This document shows, piece by piece, positions 17,213 through 26,898 of a DNA stretch of 64,000 nt. Where the stretch lies: contig NZ_JAENHP010000002.1 in the NCBI RefSeq assembly GCF_016834655.1, positions 1-64,000 on the forward strand, given 5' to 3'. The translations under genes and the position numbers were made by a program. The stretch is from Paractinoplanes ovalisporus (GTDB lineage Bacteria; Actinomycetota; Actinomycetes; Mycobacteriales; Micromonosporaceae). Within the stretch, counting starts at the first letter, position 1. Every line of letters starts with the position of its first letter. A model generated the notes under the pieces. It saw only the letters and a list, made by a program, of their open reading frames with translations. It was not told the DNA's origin and did not search any database.

Positions 17213-19033
17213 TTACGCGAGACCCAGGTCGCCCTCGAAGTGGCCGCCCTCGAGGCGCTCCTTCAGCGTGACCAGGAAGCGGGCGGCGTCGGCGCCGTCC
17301 ACGATCCGGTGGTCGTAGCTCAGGGCCAGGTAGACCATCGAGCGCGGCGCGATGATCTCGCCCAGCTCGGGGTCGTTGATGACCACGGCCCGCTTGACCA
17401 CGGCGCCGGTGCCCAGGATGCCGACCTGCGGCTGGTTGATGATCGGCGTGTCGAAGAGCGCGCCCCGGCTGCCCGTGTTGGTCAGCGTGAACGTGCCGCC
17501 CGAGATCTCGTCCGGGCCGATCTTGTTGTTGCGGGTGCGGTCGGCCACGTCGGCGATCCGCTTGGCCAGCCCGGCCAGGTTGAGGTCACCGGCGTCCTTG
17601 ATGACCGGGACGATCAGGCCCTTCGGCGTGTCGACGGCCATGCCGAGGTGCTCGGCGTCGTGGTAGGTGACCGTGCCGGCCTCCTGGTCGATCGACGAGT
17701 TCACGACCGGGTGCTGGCGCAGCGCCTCGACGGCGGCCAGGGCGAAGAACGGCAGGAAGCTGAGCTTGACGCCGTGCTGGGCCAGGAAGTCGGCCTTCGC
17801 CTTGTTCCGCAGCTGGGCGATCCTGGTCACGTCGACCTCGACCACCGTGGTGAGCTGCGCCGAGATCTGCAGCGACTCGACCATGCGACGGGCGATCGTC
17901 GCGCGGGTGCGGGTCAGCTTCTCGGTGCGGCCCCGCAGCGGGCTCGGGGCCGGCTTGGCGGCTGCGGCGGGCTTGGCGGCCGGCTGGGCCGGGGCGGGCG
18001 CCGGAGCGGCCTTGGCGGCGGCCGCCTTGTCGGCGGCGTCGGTCACGTCCTGCTTGCGGATGCGGCCGCCGACGCCGGTGCCGGTCAGGGTCGACAGGTC
18101 GACGCCCTTCTCGGCGGCCAGCTTGCGGACCAGCGGCGTGACGTAACCGGCGTCGCCGGCGCCGTTCGGGCTGGCCGTCTCGGTGCGCGGCGTCGACGGG
18201 GCGGGCGGCTCGGCCTTGGCCTCGGCCGCCACCGGGTCCTTCGACGTCTCGGCCTCGGGGGCCGGGTCGGCGTAGGACTCGCCGGACGGCGCGAAGTCGG
18301 GCGCGGGGGCCGACTCGACCTTCGGGGCTTCCTGCTCCTGCTTGGGGGCGGGAGCCTGCTGCGGGGCCGGCGCTGCCTTCTCCGGCGCCGGCGCGGGAGC
18401 CGCACCCTCGGCGCCGATGATCGCCAGGTCGGCGCCGACGTCGGCCGTCTCGTCCTCCTGCACCTTGATCTCGAGCAGCGTGCCCGCGACCGGCGAGGGG
18501 ATCTCGGTGTCGACCTTGTCGGTCGAGACCTCGAGCAGCGGCTCGTCGACCTCGATCGAGTCGCCGACCGCCTTGAGCCAGCGGGTGACGGTGCCCTCGG
18601 TGACGCTCTCGCCGAGCGCCGGCATCTTCACCGCGGTGCCCTCGCCGCTGGAGGCGGAGGCGGTCTGCGGGGCCGGGGCCTCCTCCTCGACCGGCTTCTC
18701 GGTCGACGGGGTGGTCGGCGCCGCCGGCTCGGGCTCGGGCTCCGGCTCGGCCTGCTGCTGGGCCGGGGCGGGGGCGGAGGTGTCCGCCTCCTCGCCGTCG
18801 CCGGCGATGACCGCGAGCTCGCTGCCGACGTCGGCCGTCTCGTCCTCGCCGACGACGATCCGGGTGAGCACACCCGCGGCCGGCGACGGGATCTCCGTGT
18901 CGACCTTGTCGGTGGAGACCTCGAGCAGCGGCTCGTCGGCCTCCACCCGCTCGCCCTCCTGCTTCAGCCAGCGAGTGACGGTGCCCTCGGTGACGCTCTC
19001 ACCCAGCCGCGGCATGGTGACCGATGTCGGCAT
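17213..19033 (-). CDS. sucB: 2-oxoglutarate dehydrogenase E2, dihydrolipoyl succinyltransferase
   Basis: E2 core of a 2-oxoacid dehydrogenase complex, 606 residues. Two lipoyl domains (from residue 1 and about residue 127) each carry the lipoylated Lys in DKVDTE (Lys43 in the first). They are joined by long Ala/Pro/Glu linkers. The peripheral-subunit-binding domain [26 protein letters not shown] follows, then the catalytic domain with [14 protein letters not shown] near the C-terminus. Two lipoyl domains and the sequence fit the actinobacterial SucB annotated as succinyltransferase, though in actinobacteria this protein can also serve pyruvate dehydrogenase. It lies 38 bases downstream of lpdA in the same direction. 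Confidence 0.94.
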   Translation of the reverse strand: MPTSVTMPRLGESVTEGTVTRWLKQEGERVEADEPLLEVSTDKVDTEIPSPAAGVLTRIVVGEDETADVGSELAVIAGDGEEADTSAPAPAQQQAEPEPEPEPAAPTTPSTEKPVEEEAPAPQTASASSGEGTAVKMPALGESVTEGTVTRWLKAVGDSIEVDEPLLEVSTDKVDTEIPSPVAGTLLEIKVQEDETADVGADLAIIGAEGAAPAPAPEKAAPAPQQAPAPKQEQEAPKVESAPAPDFAPSGESYADPAPEAETSKDPVAAEAKAEPPAPSTPRTETASPNGAGDAGYVTPLVRKLAAEKGVDLSTLTGTGVGGRIRKQDVTDAADKAAAAKAAPAPAPAQPAAKPAAAAKPAPSPLRGRTEKLTRTRATIARRMVESLQISAQLTTVVEVDVTRIAQLRNKAKADFLAQHGVKLSFLPFFALAAVEALRQHPVVNSSIDQEAGTVTYHDAEHLGMAVDTPKGLIVPVIKDAGDLNLAGLAKRIADVADRTRNNKIGPDEISGGTFTLTNTGSRGALFDTPIINQPQVGILGTGAVVKRAVVINDPELGEIIAPRSMVYLALSYDHRIVDGADAARFLVTLKERLEGGHFEGDLGLA

Positions 19034-19071
19034 GTCTCAGAACTCCTTAACCGCTTCTCGTAAGACTCAGG

Positions 19072-20460
19072 TCAGCTGTGTGCGTGCAGGGGCTTGCCGG
19101 ACAGGGCCAGGAACGCCTCGCCGAGCGCCTCGTTCTGCGTCGGGTGGGCGTGGACCAGCTGAGCGACCTCTTCCGGGAACGCCTCCCAGTTGTAGATCAA
19201 CTGAGCCTCGCCGACCAGTTCGCCCATCCGCGCGCCGACCATGTGGACGCCCAGCACGGGGCCGTCGTTGAGGCGCACCAGCTTGACGAAGCCCGCGGTC
19301 TTGAGGATCTGGCTCTTGCCGTTGCCGCCGAGGTTGTAGTTGTACGTCGAGACCTTGTCCGCGCCGTACTGCTCCTTGGCCTTGGCCTCGGTCAGGCCCA
19401 CCGACGCGACCTCGGGGTCGGAGTAGGTGACCCGGGGGATGCCCGCCTCGTCGATCGGCGCCGGGCGCAGGCCCGCGATCTCTTCGGCCACGAAGATGCC
19501 CTGCTGGAAGCCGCGGTGCGCGAGCTGCAGGCCGGGGACGATGTCGCCCACGGCGTAGATGTTGCCGACGCCGGTGTGCAGCCGCTCGTTGGTGATCACG
19601 AAGCCGCGGTCGAGCGTGATGCCCTGCTGCTCGTAGCCCAGGTTGGCCGTTGTCGGGCCGCGGCCGACCGCGACCAGCAGCACCTCGGCCTCGACGGTCT
19701 CGCCGCCGGCGATGGTCGCGCGGACGCCGTTGGAGGTGTGCTCGACCTTCTCGAACGGCTTGCCGACCTTGAAGTTGATCTTGCGCTTGCGGAAGGCGCG
19801 CTCGACCGTCTTGGAGATCTCCTCGTCCTCGGCCGCGACCAGGCGGGGGAGGGCCTCGAGGATGGTGACGTCGGCGCCGAACGACTTCCAGACGCTGGCG
19901 AACTCGACGCCGATCACGCCGCCGCCCAGGACGATGGCCGAGGACGGCACCCGGTCGAGCTTGAGGGCGTGCTCGCTGGTGATGACGCGCTTGCCGTCGA
20001 CCTCGAGGCCGGGCAGCGAGCGGGAGTAGGAGCCGGTCGCCAGGATGACGTTGCGCCCGGTGTAGCGCTTGCCGTCGACCTCGACCGTGTCCTTGGCGAC
20101 AAGCTTGCCGGCGCCCTGCACCAGCGTGATCTTGTCCTGCTTGAGCAGGCCCTGCAGGCCCTTGTAGAGGCGGGCGACCACGCCGTCCTTGTACGCGTTG
20201 ACGCCGGCCATGTCGATGCCGACCAGGTCGGCCTTGACGCCGAACTGCTCGCTCTCGCGGGTCTGGTCGGCGATCTCGGCCGCGTGCAGCAGCGCCTTGG
20301 TCGGGATGCAGCCGCGGTGCAGGCACGTGCCGCCCAGCTCGGCCTTGTCGATCAGCGCGACGGAGAGGTTGAGCTCGGCCGCGCGCAGGGCGGCCGCATA
20401 ACCACCGCTGCCGGCGCCGAGGATGACGATGTCGAAGGTTCCGCCGTTCGGCTGGCTCAC
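19072..20460 (-). CDS. lpdA: Dihydrolipoyl dehydrogenase (E3)
   Basis: FAD-dependent disulfide oxidoreductase of 462 residues that re-oxidises the dihydrolipoyl groups of SucB and the glycine cleavage H-protein, passing electrons to NAD. The FAD motif is GAGSGGYAAA (15-24), the redox pair C46/C51 lies in GGTCLHRGCIP, the NAD motif is GGGVIGVEFASVW, and the active-site His-Glu is in HAHPTQNEALGE. It is probably the first gene of an lpdA-sucB operon. The region upstream carries a long inverted repeat (20503-20583) in the expected leader. Confidence 0.97.
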   Translation of the reverse strand: MSQPNGGTFDIVILGAGSGGYAAALRAAELNLSVALIDKAELGGTCLHRGCIPTKALLHAAEIADQTRESEQFGVKADLVGIDMAGVNAYKDGVVARLYKGLQGLLKQDKITLVQGAGKLVAKDTVEVDGKRYTGRNVILATGSYSRSLPGLEVDGKRVITSEHALKLDRVPSSAIVLGGGVIGVEFASVWKSFGADVTILEALPRLVAAEDEEISKTVERAFRKRKINFKVGKPFEKVEHTSNGVRATIAGGETVEAEVLLVAVGRGPTTANLGYEQQGITLDRGFVITNERLHTGVGNIYAVGDIVPGLQLAHRGFQQGIFVAEEIAGLRPAPIDEAGIPRVTYSDPEVASVGLTEAKAKEQYGADKVSTYNYNLGGNGKSQILKTAGFVKLVRLNDGPVLGVHMVGARMGELVGEAQLIYNWEAFPEEVAQLVHAHPTQNEALGEAFLALSGKPLHAHS

Positions 20461-20502
20461 GTTGACTCCAGTGTTCGCGTCGTTGCCATGCGGGTCACAC
20501 AG

Positions 20503-20583
20503 TCAGAATTATTCGGGGCGGTGGGCGCCGAGGCGTTCAGCTGTAGCTGTGCGTCGGTCAAGGTGAGCCCCGAATAACTCTGA
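20503..20583 (-). promoter_or_regulatory. Long inverted repeat in the lpdA leader region
   Basis: Arms TCAGAATTATTCGGGG (20503-20518) and CCCCGAATAACTCTGA (20568-20583) match at 15 of 16 positions and enclose a 49-base loop that itself contains CAGCTGTAGCTGTG. The AT-rich arms stand out in a GC-rich region. Position and spacing suggest either a structured 5' leader of lpdA or a paired operator; no known riboswitch class is recognised. Confidence 0.5.
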
Positions 20584-20706
20584 ATGGAAACGGTCACAGT
20601 ATGTCCAGGCCATCTTTCCACTTGACGATCCCGCGGATGCACTCAGGTTCCCCACGGCGAGCGTGCCCGACGTACTCTTGCCGCAATTGAACGTGAGGAG
20701 TGTGCG

Positions 20707-21036
20707 GTGGCCTGGTTTCGGCGTCGCCAGGAGCCGCGTGCCGCGGCCGGACGGGCTGTCGACCGTGCCGATCTTGAGTATCTTGCGGAGTTCGTCCGCA
20801 CTCGTCGCGGGGTCGAGGCCTTCATCGAACCGCGCACCAACGTGACCGAGACCACGGTGTTGCTCGTGGCACACGACGGTGAGTGGACGCGGCGTCGCAC
20901 CGAGACTCCCGAGATCGCCCGTCGGTGGGCTCATCAGCTGAGCGTTCCCATCTATGACGTGCGGCTCATGGGTTATCCGCAGCGGATGCGTGACTACAAC
21001 GAGCGCCAGAAGCGCCGGCCCGCTCAGGAAAACTGA
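20707..21036 (+). CDS. Conserved actinobacterial hypothetical protein, 109 residues
   Basis: Begins VAWFRRRQEPRAAAGRAVDR with a GTG start preceded by GAGGAG at good spacing. It is a compact alpha/beta protein containing FVRTRRGVEAFIEPRTNVTETTVLLVAHDGEWTRR and a basic tail. Homologues are regularly found between the E3 and aminopeptidase genes in actinobacteria and are often labelled oxidoreductase without evidence; no cofactor motif is visible. Function unknown. Confidence 0.85.
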   Translation: MAWFRRRQEPRAAAGRAVDRADLEYLAEFVRTRRGVEAFIEPRTNVTETTVLLVAHDGEWTRRRTETPEIARRWAHQLSVPIYDVRLMGYPQRMRDYNERQKRRPAQEN

Positions 21037-21069
21037 CATGGTTCCGGGCGATGTGCGCCCGGAACCATG
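21037..21069. terminator. Bidirectional terminator hairpin
   Basis: Perfect 14-bp arms CATGGTTCCGGGCG (21037-21050) and CGCCCGGAACCATG (21056-21069) with a 5-base loop, between the converging 109-residue gene and pepA. Confidence 0.88.
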
Positions 21070-21073
21070 ATAA

Positions 21074-22609
21074 TCAGCTCAAACGGTCGATAACCGCCAG
21101 CAGCGTACGAATCGGGACGCCCGTGCCGCCCTTCGTCCAATAACCGGTCGGCTCGCCCGTGTGGTAGCTCGGGCCCGCGATGTCGATGTGCGCCCACTCG
21201 ACACCCTCGGCGACGAACTCCCGCAGGAACACCCCGCCCTGCAGCATGTGGCCGGAGCGGTCCAGGTTCGAGTTGGTCTGGGAAATGTCGGCGATGTCCG
21301 ACTCCATGCCCTTGCGCACCTCGTCCGGCAACGGCATCGGCCAGGCCGGCTCGCCCACCAGGTCACCCGCCGCGCGCACCAGCTCGACCGCCTCGTCCGA
21401 ACCCATCAGGCCCGAGATGCGCTTGCCCAGCGCGACCACCTGGCCGCCGGTCAGCGTCGACGCCTCGAGCACGTAGTCGGTGCCGTCGGCGCAGGCGCGG
21501 GCGATCGCGTCGGCCAGCACCATGCGGCCCTCGGCGTCGGTGTTGTAGACCTCGACGCGCTTGCCGTTGAACATCGTGATGACGTCGCCCGGCCGGTACG
21601 CCGTACCGGAAGGCATGTTCTCGGCCATCGCGAGATAGGCGCTCACCGCGACCTGGGGCTTGAGCGCGGCGACGGCCAGCATGGTGGCGCCCACCGCGGC
21701 GGCGCCGGCCATGTCGGACTTCATCTCCCACATGCCCGCCGACGGCTTGATGCTGATGCCACCGGTGTCGAACGTGATGCCCTTGCCGACCAGCGCGACC
21801 CGCTTCGGCGACTCGACGCCCTCGGGCGTGTAGCTGAGCTTGACCAGCCGGGGCGGGGCCTCGGAACCCTGGCCCACGGCCACGATGCCGCCGTAGCCGC
21901 CGGCCTTCAGCTCGTCGAAGTCGAGCACCTCGACCTCGAGGCCGGTGCCCTTGGCCGCGGCCACCACGGCGTCGGCGAACTGCGGCGGGCGCAGCGAGTT
22001 GGGCGGCGTGTTGACCCAGTCACGGGTCAGGCGGACGGCCCGCGCGACGACCTCGGCCCGCGTCACCTCGGCGGCCGCGGCCGCGTCGGTCGCGTCCGGC
22101 ACGTGCACCTGCAGGGCCGAGACCGGGTCGCGGCGGTTCGGCTGCGGCTTGGTCTTGTAACCGGCGAACTTGTACGACCCCAGCAGCGCGCCCTCGAGGA
22201 TCGCGCGCAGCACGCCCGGAGCGTCCTCGTCGTCGGGCAGCGGCAGTGCCAGCGCGACGGTGGTGCTGCCGGCCAGCGCGCGCACGGCGGCGCCGGTGCC
22301 GCGGCGCAGCGTCTCGAGGTTGGGCGCCGACCCGGAGGGCTCGTCGCCCAGGCCGACCGCCACCACCAGGGGGGCCGTGATCGTGCCCAGGGTGGCCAGC
22401 TTGGTCACCTCGCCGGGCGCGCCGCTCGCGCCGAGCAGCGCCAGCGTCGAGGTCAGCTTGCCGTCGAACGCGGCGGCGATGCTTTCGGCGCCGGCCGCCG
22501 GCAACAGGGCGCCACCCTCGTCGGGCTGGCTGTGCAGGCCGATGACGATGGCATCGACGGCCAATTCGGCCGGGTCGGTGTCGACCAGGCTGAGGCTGGG
22601 CTGGCTCAC
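21074..22609 (-). CDS. pepA: Leucyl aminopeptidase (M17)
   Basis: Cytosolic dinuclear-metal aminopeptidase of 511 residues that removes N-terminal amino acids in peptide turnover. The catalytic half carries GKGITFDTGGISIKP (Lys/Asp ligands), KSDMAGAAA and the family signature NTDAEGRMVLADA. The N-terminal macro-like domain is present. The GTG at 22609 has a GGAGAG ribosome site and gives VSQPSLSLVDTDPAEL; the frame continues upstream but into non-conserved sequence. It is divergent from gcvT. Confidence 0.96.
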   Translation of the reverse strand: MSQPSLSLVDTDPAELAVDAIVIGLHSQPDEGGALLPAAGAESIAAAFDGKLTSTLALLGASGAPGEVTKLATLGTITAPLVVAVGLGDEPSGSAPNLETLRRGTGAAVRALAGSTTVALALPLPDDEDAPGVLRAILEGALLGSYKFAGYKTKPQPNRRDPVSALQVHVPDATDAAAAAEVTRAEVVARAVRLTRDWVNTPPNSLRPPQFADAVVAAAKGTGLEVEVLDFDELKAGGYGGIVAVGQGSEAPPRLVKLSYTPEGVESPKRVALVGKGITFDTGGISIKPSAGMWEMKSDMAGAAAVGATMLAVAALKPQVAVSAYLAMAENMPSGTAYRPGDVITMFNGKRVEVYNTDAEGRMVLADAIARACADGTDYVLEASTLTGGQVVALGKRISGLMGSDEAVELVRAAGDLVGEPAWPMPLPDEVRKGMESDIADISQTNSNLDRSGHMLQGGVFLREFVAEGVEWAHIDIAGPSYHTGEPTGYWTKGGTGVPIRTLLAVIDRLS

Positions 22610-22749
22610 AGAAGGCTCTCCGCGGACTTCGGGGCCGGGCGCCTCATGGGCCACGCCGGCTGATCGGTGGTTCCCCGGCGGACTGACGCCGGAGGTGGGG
22701 TGTCCCCGCGACTCTAACCACATGCAAGGTCACGGGTAAGTTGACTCTC

Positions 22750-23832
22750 ATGTCTGCCGACGCCCTTTCTCGTTCCCCGTTGCACGAGCGCCATGTCGCC
22801 CTCGGTGCGAAGTTCGCCGCTTTCGGGGGCTGGGAGATGCCGCTGGAGTACGCGGGCGGCGGCGTCATCAAGGAGCACACGGCGGTCCGGGAGGCCTCGG
22901 GCGTCTTCGACGTCTCCCACCTGGGCAAGGCCCGCGTACGGGGGGAGGGCGCGGCCGCCTTCGTCAACGCGTGCCTCACCAACGACCTGGGCCGCATCGC
23001 ACCCGGCAAGGCGCAGTACACGCTGTGCTGCGACGAGTCCGGTGGCGTGGTCGACGACCTCATCGCCTACCTGGTCTCCGACGACGAGGTCTTCCTCATT
23101 CCGAACGCCGCGAACACCGCTTCCGTCGTACGGCTCCTGACCGCCGCTGCCCCGGCCGGGGTGACCGTGACCGACGAGCACTCGGGCTGGGCCGTTCTCG
23201 CCGTGCAGGGCCCGCAGTCGCCCGAGGTGCTGGCCAAGCTGGGCCTGCCCACGCCCGACGACTACATGGCGTTCGTCCCCTCCGGCGAGTTGATCGTCTG
23301 CCGCACCGGCTACACCGGCGAGCACGGCTACGAACTCGTCGTGCCCTGGTCGGCGGCGGGCGAGGTGTGGGACTCGCTGATCGGCGCCGGGGTGCGCCCG
23401 TGCGGTCTGGGCGCGCGCGACACCCTGCGTACGGAGATGGGTTATCCGCTGCACGGTCAGGACCTGTCGCTCGACATCACGCCGGTGCAGGCGCGCTCGG
23501 GCTGGGCCGTCGGCTGGGGCAAGCCGGCCTTCTGGGGGCGGGACGCGCTGGTCGCCGAGAAGGCCGCCGGTCCGCGTCGCACCCTGCGCGGTCTCGAGCT
23601 GACCGGGCGGGGCATTCCCCGAGGCCACATGCCCGTGTACGCCGGTGAGTCGCTGATCGGCGAGACCACGTCGGGCACGTTCTCGCCGACGAAGAAGGTG
23701 GGCATCGCGCTGGCCCTGCTCGACACGGCGGCCGGCATCAGCGACGGTGACCTGGTCGAGGTCGACATCCGTGGACGCCGTACGGAGGCCCGGGTCGTGA
23801 AGCCGCCGTTCGTGCAGCCGTCCGTCCGCTAG
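22750..23832 (+). CDS. gcvT: Aminomethyltransferase, glycine cleavage T-protein
   Basis: Tetrahydrofolate-dependent aminomethyltransferase of 360 residues, releasing ammonia and methylene-THF from the H-protein-bound intermediate. Family features are the N-terminal [25 protein letters not shown] region, DVSHLGK, the folate-site Asp in [15 protein letters not shown], and [16 protein letters not shown] nine bases upstream is in frame, but the ATG is preferred. TAAGTT lies close upstream and no ribosome site is seen, so a leaderless message is possible. Neither gcvP nor gcvH is in the window. It shares lipoyl chemistry with lipA, lipB and lpdA. Confidence 0.95.
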   Translation: MSADALSRSPLHERHVALGAKFAAFGGWEMPLEYAGGGVIKEHTAVREASGVFDVSHLGKARVRGEGAAAFVNACLTNDLGRIAPGKAQYTLCCDESGGVVDDLIAYLVSDDEVFLIPNAANTASVVRLLTAAAPAGVTVTDEHSGWAVLAVQGPQSPEVLAKLGLPTPDDYMAFVPSGELIVCRTGYTGEHGYELVVPWSAAGEVWDSLIGAGVRPCGLGARDTLRTEMGYPLHGQDLSLDITPVQARSGWAVGWGKPAFWGRDALVAEKAAGPRRTLRGLELTGRGIPRGHMPVYAGESLIGETTSGTFSPTKKVGIALALLDTAAGISDGDLVEVDIRGRRTEARVVKPPFVQPSVR

Positions 23833-23946
23833 CCGCCGCTCGCCCGGGGGCCTGTTCCCTCGCTGCCCTGTGCCGGCCTGTTCCGCAGCGGCCTGTTCAG
23901 CGCGCCTAGCACTGTTTGGGCTGGGAATACTGTTGGCAGGCTCACC

Positions 23947-23955
23947 TGTGGATAA
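23947..23955. promoter_or_regulatory. Single perfect DnaA box
   Basis: TGTGGATAA, the exact complement of TTATCCACA, lies in the 186-base gap between gcvT and the end of cobS. The rest of that gap holds three GCCTGTTCC words and no gene. Confidence 0.4.
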
Positions 23956-24018
23956 CCCGGATCGCTCGTCTGGCGGCGCGTATTTTTTGGCCAGCCCCCT
24001 GGGAGCGGTGGGGTGGGC

Positions 24019-24774
24019 CTAGTTGGCGGCGATCTTGGTGAACGACAAGCCGATCATGGCTAGCGTCGTGGCGACCTCGACCGAGGCGCCGAGCACGTCG
24101 CCGGTGATGCCGCCGAAACGGCGTACGGCGTGGTGCACCAGGGCGACCACCGCCAAGAGCGAGACGGCCACCGCGACCGGGCCCTGCCACGGACGGTCCG
24201 GAGTTGCGGCCACCCCCGCGGCGACCACCAGCGCCCCGATCACCACGGCCGGCCATCGGGGCACCGTGCCGGCCACCAGCGCGCCCAGGCCCTCGTTGCG
24301 GGCCGCGGGCACCCCGGACCGGCAGGCCAGCGTGATCGCCGTCCGGCCGGCCGCGAACGCCACGACCACCGCCGCCACCGGGAGCGTGGACAGCGCCGAC
24401 GCCTGGATCAGCAGCGTCAGGGCGATCGCGGCCACCCCGAACGGGCCGATGTCGGACTTTTTCATGATCTCCAGGGCGGCCTCGCCCCGGCGGTAGGAAC
24501 CCAGCGCGTCGACCGTGTCGGCCAGCCCGTCGAGGTGCATGCCCCGGGTCAGCAACGCGGCCGCGGCCACCGTCACCGCGGCCGCCACCATCGCGGGCGC
24601 GTGCGCCTCGCGCAGCGACCACAACAGGGCGCCCAGGATCAGGCCCAGCAGCGCTCCGACGGCCGGGGCCACGCTCATCGCCACCGCGGCCGCCGGGCGG
24701 TCGATGCGGCCGGCCCGGACCGGCAGGACCGTCAGCGTGGTGATCGAGAGGCGGATCCCGGCCGTGAGGCTCAC
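24019..24774 (-). CDS. cobS: Adenosylcobinamide-GDP ribazoletransferase (cobalamin synthase)
   Basis: Integral membrane enzyme of 251 residues joining adenosylcobinamide-GDP and alpha-ribazole in the last steps of B12 assembly. Family motifs are GMHLDGLADTVDAL followed by KKSDIGPFG, with several hydrophobic segments. The GTG start overlaps the TGA of the CobU-CobT fusion gene (GTGA), indicating translational coupling; the two proteins supply both CobS substrates. Confidence 0.95.
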   Translation of the reverse strand: MSLTAGIRLSITTLTVLPVRAGRIDRPAAAVAMSVAPAVGALLGLILGALLWSLREAHAPAMVAAAVTVAAAALLTRGMHLDGLADTVDALGSYRRGEAALEIMKKSDIGPFGVAAIALTLLIQASALSTLPVAAVVVAFAAGRTAITLACRSGVPAARNEGLGALVAGTVPRWPAVVIGALVVAAGVAATPDRPWQGPVAVAVSLLAVVALVHHAVRRFGGITGDVLGASVEVATTLAMIGLSFTKIAAN

Positions 24775-26609
24775 GTGCTCGCCGGGCCCGGCCCGTCCGG
24801 TTCCGGCTCGATGAACTCCGCGTCGTCGTCCGACAGGCCCTCGTCGCCGTGCTCGGCCAGCATCGCCGGATGCACGCCGACCGCCGACGCCAGACCCACG
24901 GCCGTCCTCAGCAGCGGCAGCGCGGCCAGGGCGTTCGCTCCTTCACCCAGACCCAGACCCAGGTCCAGTACGGGGTTCAGCCCGAGCACGTCCCCACCCT
25001 GGCGCACCAGTTCGAGGTTGCCCACGTCGACCAGCATCGACCAGTGCCGGGTCTGACTGGCGAGGTCGCGGGCGATCAGGCCGGCCGCGACACCGACCGG
25101 CCCGTCGAGCACCACCGGCAGGCGGCGGGCGGCCGCGCCGAGGAGCGCGCCCGTGGCGACCGCGAAGTCCTGGCCGCCGAGCTCCCGCAGCACGTCCTTG
25201 GCGCCGCGGGGCTCCCGGCGGATCCGGTGCATGGCGTCGCGGACGGCGGCGCACCGGACCATCCACGACTCGTCGTCGATGACCCCGCCCGGCAGCAGCA
25301 CCCGGGGCAGCACGGCGACCGCCTCGGCGCCGGTGGTCGCGACCGAGACCGCGGCCGCGACGGCGTCGGTGCCCGTGCCGATCGACGCGAGCACGAGCAG
25401 GTCCTTGCCCGCCTCGGCGGCCGCGTCGGCCAGGTGCCAGCCCTGCAGCAGGGCCCGTTCGACCTCTTCGTCGGTGGCGGCCGGACCGTCCTCGATGGGC
25501 GCGGCCTCGCCGGTGCGCAGGACGGCGATGTCGGCCCCGGCCGAACCGGCCAGGCGGCTCAGCACACCCTCACCGTTCTCGACCTGGGCGACGCGGCGCT
25601 CCACGTCCTCGATGTCGTCCCCGGCCGCGGCCCCACCGGCGTGCCGGCCCGAGAGCAGCAGCACCCGCACGGCCGACCACGGCTGCGGGGTGACCGTGGA
25701 CTGGGTGGCGGCGGCGAACTCGACCGCCTCGACCAGTCGGCCCAGCCCGGCGCCGGGGAAGTCGACGGTGGCGAGGCGGTCGCGCGCGTCGGGGCCGGCG
25801 TCGCCGTCGGGCAGCGGCAGTTCCATGCCGGGCTCGATGACGGTCTGCGACGCCACCAGCGGAAGCACCATGGTGGGCTCGTCGATGACTCCGGGCGTAC
25901 GGGAAACCGGGGTCGGCTCTTCCACCTCGGGACTGACGACCGTGGCCTCGACCGGGGGCACCTCAACCGGGGGCGCCGGAATGATCGCGGGCGCCTCCAC
26001 CAGGGGCGCCGGAGACGCGGCGGCCGGAGCGGCGGGTGCCGGAACCACGGGCGTCGCGGCCTCGGGCGACTCCTTCAACCACACCGCGCGGCCGGCGACG
26101 ACCAGCGCCACCCGGTCACAGGCCTCGGCGAGGGCCTGGTTCGTGGTGCCCAGCGCGTCGGCGAAGGCCCGCCCCACCGGCGTCGTGGGCACCAGCGCCA
26201 AACCGACCTCGGGGCTGACGAACACGACCCGGGCCGAGCACGTACGCACCGCGGCCGCCAGCGCCTCCACGTCGGCCTCGTCGTCGTTGGGCTGCCGGGC
26301 CGGGTCGAGCACCGCCGCCACCCAGCCGCCCAGGTCGTCGACGAGCAGCGTCTCGTCGGGCTTGGCCTCGGTCAGCAACTCGGTCAGCCGGGCCGGGTCG
26401 GCCCCGGTCTCCTCGGTCGACCACGACTGCGGCCGCCGCCGCTGATGGGCCTCGATCCGCCCCAGCCACTCGGGATCGTCCTCGCCGCCGGTCGCGGTGG
26501 CCACGTAACGCACCGCGGGGGCGTCGGCCACCAGCGATTCGGCGAACGCGGACTTGCCGGAACGGATACCGCCGAGCACCAGGACCGTGTGCCACCGATC
26601 ATCGGACAT
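24771..26609 (-). CDS. cobUT: CobU-CobT fusion: cobinamide kinase/guanylyltransferase plus DMB phosphoribosyltransferase
   Basis: Bifunctional B12 protein of 612 residues. The N-terminal CobU domain (about 1-185) has the P-loop GGIRSGKS (13-20), the VRYVATAT strand and the LLVDDLGGW region, for phosphorylating and guanylylating adenosylcobinamide. An Ala/Pro/Val-rich linker of roughly 80 residues follows. The C-terminal CobT domain has IGTGTDA (canonical IGNTT), PVVLDGPVGVAAGLIA and LGLGLGEGANAL, which keeps the catalytic Glu, for making alpha-ribazole phosphate. The start at 26609 (MSDDRWHTVLVLGG) was preferred over the ATG 27 bases upstream. It is coupled to cobS. Confidence 0.92.
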   Translation of the reverse strand: MSDDRWHTVLVLGGIRSGKSAFAESLVADAPAVRYVATATGGEDDPEWLGRIEAHQRRRPQSWSTEETGADPARLTELLTEAKPDETLLVDDLGGWVAAVLDPARQPNDDEADVEALAAAVRTCSARVVFVSPEVGLALVPTTPVGRAFADALGTTNQALAEACDRVALVVAGRAVWLKESPEAATPVVPAPAAPAAASPAPLVEAPAIIPAPPVEVPPVEATVVSPEVEEPTPVSRTPGVIDEPTMVLPLVASQTVIEPGMELPLPDGDAGPDARDRLATVDFPGAGLGRLVEAVEFAAATQSTVTPQPWSAVRVLLLSGRHAGGAAAGDDIEDVERRVAQVENGEGVLSRLAGSAGADIAVLRTGEAAPIEDGPAATDEEVERALLQGWHLADAAAEAGKDLLVLASIGTGTDAVAAAVSVATTGAEAVAVLPRVLLPGGVIDDESWMVRCAAVRDAMHRIRREPRGAKDVLRELGGQDFAVATGALLGAAARRLPVVLDGPVGVAAGLIARDLASQTRHWSMLVDVGNLELVRQGGDVLGLNPVLDLGLGLGEGANALAALPLLRTAVGLASAVGVHPAMLAEHGDEGLSDDDAEFIEPEPDGPGPAST

Positions 26610-26690
26610 GCCCCGTACCTTAAGGCCGGAGCGCACAGCCGGAAGCCGTAGGGTGGAGTCGCACCGACCGAAGACGTGAGGGGGCGGCGA

Positions 26691-26888
26691 ATGCCGTGGA
26701 GTTGGCGGTACGAGAACGTCGAAGGTCAGCCGGTGGGCGGGCCGCAGGAGACGTTCAGCAGCCAGGCCGACGCCGAGTCGTGGATCGGCCAGGAATGGCG
26801 TGCTCTGGCCGAGCAGGGAGTGGCCGGGGTCGTGCTCCTGGAGGACGATCGCGTCGACTACCGGATGAGCCTGCTCCCGGCGGAGTGA
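26691..26888 (+). CDS. Small acidic hypothetical protein, 65 residues
   Basis: Begins MPWSWRYENVEGQPVGG with a GAGGGGG ribosome site 6 bases upstream. It is a compact acidic alpha/beta sequence (ESWIGQEWRALAEQGVAGVVLLEDDRVDYRMSLL) conserved-looking among actinobacteria, with no known function. It ends 10 bases before the site-2 protease gene and is probably co-transcribed with it. Confidence 0.8.
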   Translation: MPWSWRYENVEGQPVGGPQETFSSQADAESWIGQEWRALAEQGVAGVVLLEDDRVDYRMSLLPAE

Positions 26889-26898
26889 GCGGAGCGAC

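Noticed and set aside
20457..20642. 61-codon open frame on the minus strand before lpdA
   Set aside because: It lies over the inverted repeat, has poor third-position GC and no ribosome site; a leader structure fits better.
22690..22750. Possible glycine riboswitch upstream of gcvT
   Set aside because: The gap to the divergent pepA start is too short and the likely -10 lies next to the ATG; no aptamer sequence is visible.
26610..26690. Possible cobalamin riboswitch upstream of the cobUT gene
   Set aside because: The region is only about 80 bases and lacks the B12-box sequence.
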